Of a DNA stretch of 9,912 nt, positions 7,605-9,912 are shown one piece after another. Within the stretch, counting starts at the first letter, position 1. Each line of letters starts with the position of its first letter. The notes below the pieces were generated by a model. The model saw nothing but the letters and a program-made list of their open reading frames with translations. It ran no database searches and was not told the DNA's origin. Both the position numbers and the translations under genes were made by a program. The stretch is from NCBI GenBank assembly GCA_035630195.1, contig DASQLD010000036.1, positions 1-9,912 of the forward strand, written 5' to 3'. This DNA is from DASQDN01 sp035630195 (GTDB taxonomy: Bacteria; Acidobacteriota; Terriglobia; Bryobacterales; Bryobacteraceae).

Positions 7605-8659
7605 AGTTTGTAGTATTGTTTTGTGGATCATTAAAATGCCTCTCCGCGCAGGAAGCCGAATCCGGATTCGAATTGCGGGCTTCTGTCAGCGCTGCCGGAA
7701 TGTATTCCCACAGATTTGACGGCGCCCCGTTGACAGCGGGCTTCCGAAGCATGCTTTACCCCACCTGGAAGCTAAGTCAGAACTGGACTGTTGCAGGTTC
7801 CGTCCAGGTCCACACCCGGCCCTACTTCCTCGAGCAGTTCCCTACCCAGGGACACGGTGTCAGAGCCGACGTTCTGCAAGCTCATTTGGGTTATTCGAAG
7901 TTTTGGAACAATCGCTCGCTTGTCCTTCGCATCGGACAGTTGTCGTCTTCGTTCGGATCATTCCTTCTGCGCTATGACGACGCGGACAATCCTTTGATCG
8001 ACATGCCCTTGACCTATGGGTACTACTACAAATCCATAACCAGCTACGGTCTCCCCGGCGCCCAGTTGGATGTCACCCTCGGCAAGCTGGATCTTCGAGC
8101 CCAGTTCGCGAACTCGTCTCCCTCCAACCGTAGGAGCGTATTCGACAGCGACCAATATCCGAATTGGAGCGGAGGGGCAGGGTACACGATCGTTCAAGGT
8201 CTACGAGTGGGAGTATCCGCCTATCGCGGTCCCTATTTGCATCGCGAGTTTCCATATTTCTTCCCGGGCGAGGCGAAGCCCCGGGATCTCCCTGCAACTG
8301 CTTTTGGTGTTGACGTGCAATGGGCGCGTGGAGCGTGGAACGCCCAAGGCGAACTCCAGTGGTTCAAGAGAGACTACCGCGCGATTCCCACCTTCACCCA
8401 GCACGGTGGATATGCCGAATTTCGGCGAGTCATGCACCCCCGCTGGTATGTCGCTGCCCGCCTCGGCTATCTCTGCTCGAACATGGGCGGTCCCACCAAG
8501 GCGTATGAGTCAGTCGTAGGCTTTCGGCCCAACAGTCATCAACTCGTCAAGGTTGGCTATCAACGGTTACAAAATCCCTCGAGCAGAGGTAACTTAGCCG
8601 ATAGCGTTGTGATCCAAGTTGTCTCGTCATTGCGGCTGCTATCGATCGCACGCGACTAA
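7601..8659 (+). CDS. Outer-membrane beta-barrel (porin-like) protein
   Basis: The 352-residue product starts at an ATG that overlaps the HD-GYP stop codon (ATGA), with GGGA at 7590-7593 and 7-nt spacing, so translational coupling is likely. Residues 1-16 look like a short signal peptide (MKFVVLFCGSLKCLSA, then QEAES). The mature part shows repeated alternating strands rich in aromatic residues and Gly, for example NWTVAGSVQVHTRPYF, SLVLRIGQLSSSFGSF, GLRVGVSAYRGPY, GAWNAQGELQWF, RWYVAARLGY and HQLVKVGYQRLQ. This resembles the porin-like barrels (phosphate-selective porin O type), but no specific family motif is visible. The protein ends in LLSIARD rather than the terminal Phe or Trp usual for assembled outer-membrane proteins. 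It may be a channel, or an outer-membrane partner of the cupredoxin/HD-GYP pair. The family assignment is inferred from composition and strand pattern. Confidence 0.75.
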   Translation: MKFVVLFCGSLKCLSAQEAESGFELRASVSAAGMYSHRFDGAPLTAGFRSMLYPTWKLSQNWTVAGSVQVHTRPYFLEQFPTQGHGVRADVLQAHLGYSKFWNNRSLVLRIGQLSSSFGSFLLRYDDADNPLIDMPLTYGYYYKSITSYGLPGAQLDVTLGKLDLRAQFANSSPSNRRSVFDSDQYPNWSGGAGYTIVQGLRVGVSAYRGPYLHREFPYFFPGEAKPRDLPATAFGVDVQWARGAWNAQGELQWFKRDYRAIPTFTQHGGYAEFRRVMHPRWYVAARLGYLCSNMGGPTKAYESVVGFRPNSHQLVKVGYQRLQNPSSRGNLADSVVIQVVSSLRLLSIARD

Positions 8660-8752
8660 ACCACGGTACGAGCTCTACAAGCAGTCATCCCGCTCCACGC
8701 GCCCGCCTCCCGCTTCTACAGTTTTGTGCGTTCCCGGGGCTGTACCGTCTCC

Positions 8753-8778
8753 GAGCCGCTTACCAGAGGGAGCGGTTT
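8753..8778 (+). terminator. Weak terminator candidate downstream of the three-gene unit
   Basis: CCGCT (8756-8760) pairs with AGCGG (8771-8775), extended outward through G-U, A-U and G-U pairs into the TTT at 8776-8778. The loop is TACCAGAGGG. It lies about 95 nt after the barrel gene stop codon. Only three T residues are present and they join the stem, so this is a poor intrinsic terminator. It is listed because no better one was found after the operon. Confidence 0.25.
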
Positions 8779-8833
8779 CCCCTCAGAAAACCACTCAGCA
8801 GCGTAATTCATGAACCTGTTTCGCGAGATCTTA

Positions 8834-8877
8834 CGCAGTATCCAACCAGGCGCAGTACCCAGGCCATCGACAGTACC
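8834..8877 (+). repeat. Three CAGTAYC direct repeats at 17-18 bp spacing
   Basis: CAGTATC (8836), CAGTACC (8853) and CAGTACC (8871) recur at intervals of 17 and 18 bp, and the first two share the longer CGCAGTA. The set lies about 70-110 bp upstream of the small ORF at 8945 and just before an 8-bp inverted repeat. The arrangement could be an array of regulator binding sites. Units of seven bases in an AT-poor genome could also recur by chance. Confidence 0.3.
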
Positions 8878-8883
8878 GATTAC

Positions 8884-8917
8884 GCGTTTTTCAAGACACC
8901 GAACACGTCAAAAACGC
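8884..8917. repeat. 8-bp inverted repeat upstream of a small ORF
   Basis: GCGTTTTT (8884-8891) and AAAAACGC (8910-8917) are perfect reverse complements around an 18-nt centre. The element ends 27 bp before the ATG at 8945 and directly follows the three CAGTAYC repeats. It could be an operator for the small gene or a transcript hairpin. On the plus strand the right arm is followed by TTC and no T run, so it does not look like an intrinsic terminator. Confidence 0.35.
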
Positions 8918-8944
8918 TTCTAACGGAGCGGTGTGGGAACGACG

Positions 8945-9163
8945 ATGTCCAAAGTATCCAGACAACGTGATCTACGAGCGATTAGCAACCTCATTGGGCA
9001 GGCCCAGGCTATGCTCGCGAAGAAAAAATCTGCAGACGTTACGATTGAAAAATCCCTCCAGCTTCTAAGCGCTGCGTCAGAATTAACCGATAGCTTAATA
9101 ACGCTGGCTGCATTGGAAAGACAGGGGAATCGATCGGGCGGAAATAACACTGCAGTCTCTTAA
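8945..9163 (+). CDS. Small hypothetical helical protein
   Basis: From the ATG at 8945 this encodes 72 residues, starting MSKVSRQRDLRAISNLIGQA. GGGA at 8935-8938 lies 6 nt upstream, which favours this start. An in-frame GTG at 8933, preceded by GGAG at 8925-8928 with 4-nt spacing, would add four residues. The sequence predicts two amphipathic helices (about 8-27 and 33-60), separated by the lysine-rich AKKKSADVT turn, then a polar Gly/Asn-rich tail. There is no signal peptide, membrane segment or known motif, and I do not recognise a family. It is not close to any neighbour: 285 nt after the barrel gene and about 440 nt before the next gene. Coding status rests on the ribosome binding site and the plausible helical composition. 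Confidence 0.45.
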   Translation: MSKVSRQRDLRAISNLIGQAQAMLAKKKSADVTIEKSLQLLSAASELTDSLITLAALERQGNRSGGNNTAVS

Positions 9164-9606
9164 GCTCGCACCACGGCCTGTCTCAAATTCTGCGACAGCG
9201 GAATTGAGTCTGTCCGTTCTCATGCTGACTAATCCGCGTGAGGGGGCCCGCCTCTATCCCGCTCAACGCACATCGAAGGATTGCCGTCAGTCTGTCAGAA
9301 TTCTCGCCGGATTGAAGTAGGCAGCAGTGCTGGGACGTACTCCGACTGCGTTGCGAATAAAATTGACAAAATTAAACATTTCTTCATCGAGCTTAGAAAT
9401 ACGACCGCAAACGCGGTACCCTCGTTTTTAGGTCGTCCGTCTTCTCTCTCCCTTTTGAGTGATCTCGGGCGGCCGCGGGCCACGTCGATCACCTCCGAGG
9501 TCGGCGTGGTCTGCTAAATGCGTTCACAAGCTCTTTTTGTTGCAAATAAACGTACTTACGGGATCTCCTCCAATTCGACATGCTACTCTTTAGCCGGAGT
9601 TGAAGC
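9164..9606. other. Intergenic stretch with several potential hairpins, no supported gene
   Basis: No convincing coding frame was found in these 443 bp. Several possible RNA folds are visible. CTCAAATTC (9182-9190) pairs with GAATTGAG (9201-9208) with one bulged A, just after the small ORF. ACCGC/GCGGT (9404-9408 and 9413-9417) forms a tight hairpin with an AAAC loop, and overlaps ACGACC (9401-9406), which could instead pair with GGTCGT (9431-9436). GATCTCGG (9461-9468) pairs with CCGAGGTC (9495-9502) with one G-U. The stretch is locally AT-rich around 9355-9385. It may hold a leader or small RNA, but no known RNA family was recognised. Confidence 0.4.
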
Positions 9607-9912
9607 ATGCGTACTGATAAACAAAAAGAAGCATCCCGCCGCAACGGCGCAAAATCGAAAGGCCCTGTCACCGAGGAGGGGAAAGCCAAATCCTCACTAA
9701 ATGGAACCACCCACGGACTATCCGGCAGTCACAGGTTTCTCTACGAAAATGAGCGGGACGACCTTTTCCAGGAACTTCTAGCCCACTACAGAAACCTCTT
9801 CGCTCCAGGGAACGGCGTCGAAGAAGATCTCGTCCATCAGATCGTCGTCGCCTCATGGCGGATGAAACGCATCGACGGCGTTGAAGCGGCGATTGTCGAC
9901 GTTCAGATGGAA
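9607..9912 (+). CDS. Hypothetical protein with GPxTxEGK...HGL N-terminal motif, 5' part (runs off window)
   Basis: The frame is open from the ATG at 9607 for 102 codons to the window edge, so the C-terminus is missing. A strong ribosome binding site GGAG (9596-9599) with 7-nt spacing supports the start. The N-terminus is basic, MRTDKQKEASRRNGAKSKGP followed by VTEEGKAKSSLNGTTHGLSG (residues 1-40). This matches the pattern NAxxSxGPxTxEGKAxSSxNxxxHGL, which I recall from many unassigned proteins in Acidobacteriota and Planctomycetota. A helical region follows (ERDDLFQELLAHYRNLF, then EEDLVHQIVVASWRMKRIDGVEAAIV), also typical of that group. There is no signal peptide or membrane segment. The function is unknown. 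The basic, glycine-containing N-terminus could contact nucleic acid, but that is speculation. Confidence 0.8.
   Translation, partial: MRTDKQKEASRRNGAKSKGPVTEEGKAKSSLNGTTHGLSGSHRFLYENERDDLFQELLAHYRNLFAPGNGVEEDLVHQIVVASWRMKRIDGVEAAIVDVQME

Noticed and set aside
7420..7719. 99-codon plus-strand frame spanning the HD-GYP/barrel gene junction
   Set aside because: It overlaps the ends of two well-supported genes in a different frame and has a Ser/Arg/Pro-rich shadow-type composition.
8663..8748. ACGGTAC (8663-8669) and GTACCGT (8742-8748) as a long-range inverted repeat
   Set aside because: Seven bases separated by 72 nt is within chance expectation, and nothing between the arms suggests a mobile element. 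No target-site duplication or transposase is present.
8810..8923. 37-residue frame starting MNLFREILRSIQPGAVPRPS
   Set aside because: No Shine-Dalgarno sequence precedes the ATG, the translation is a basic, Pro/Arg-rich string, and it runs through the repeat region. A small peptide cannot be excluded but is not supported.
9281..9517. 78-codon plus-strand frame in the right-hand intergenic region
   Set aside because: It needs a TTG start, has no ribosome binding site, and the translation is compositionally random with no family resemblance.

Overview
The window reads as a piece of a GC-rich, Gram-negative soil-type bacterium, most likely from the Acidobacteriota (Bryobacter/Solibacter-like). 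Three things point there: a 1151-residue TonB-dependent receptor with an N-terminal carboxypeptidase-regulatory-like domain, a planctomycete-type cytochrome c/DUF1549 protein, and the start of a hypothetical protein with a GPxTxEGKAxSSxNxxxHGL-like N-terminus that I recall as abundant in Acidobacteriota. This placement is inference from gene content; no rRNA or other marker gene is present.

Layout. Positions 1-508 (minus) hold the N-terminal 169 residues of an exported PSCyt1/DUF1549 cytochrome, cut by the window edge. A 313-bp divergent intergenic region (509-821) carries a candidate promoter and an inverted repeat. Positions 822-4277 (plus) encode the large receptor. It converges, across a hairpin that may terminate both genes, on a minus-strand class I methyltransferase (4378-5118) that appears to carry a signal peptide. 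Only 67 bp separate this gene from a divergent, tightly packed three-gene plus-strand unit: an exported amicyanin-like cupredoxin (5186-5899), a membrane HAMP/HD-GYP protein (5904-7604) and an outer-membrane beta-barrel-like protein (7601-8659). The right part is sparse: a region with short direct and inverted repeats (8660-8932), a small orphan helical protein (8945-9163), a structured intergenic stretch (9164-9606) and the 5' part of the hypothetical gene (9607 to the end).

How the genes may work together. The most interesting unit is 5186-8659. The cupredoxin and HD-GYP genes are 4 nt apart, and the HD-GYP and barrel genes overlap by 4 nt, so the three are almost certainly co-transcribed and probably translationally coupled. 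The set combines a periplasmic copper redox protein, a transmembrane protein with an intact cyclic-di-GMP phosphodiesterase signature, and an outer-membrane barrel. This suggests an envelope sensing route in which copper or redox state controls cyclic-di-GMP, but the partnership is inferred from operon structure only.

No CRISPR array, tRNA, rRNA, insertion sequence or riboswitch was recognised.
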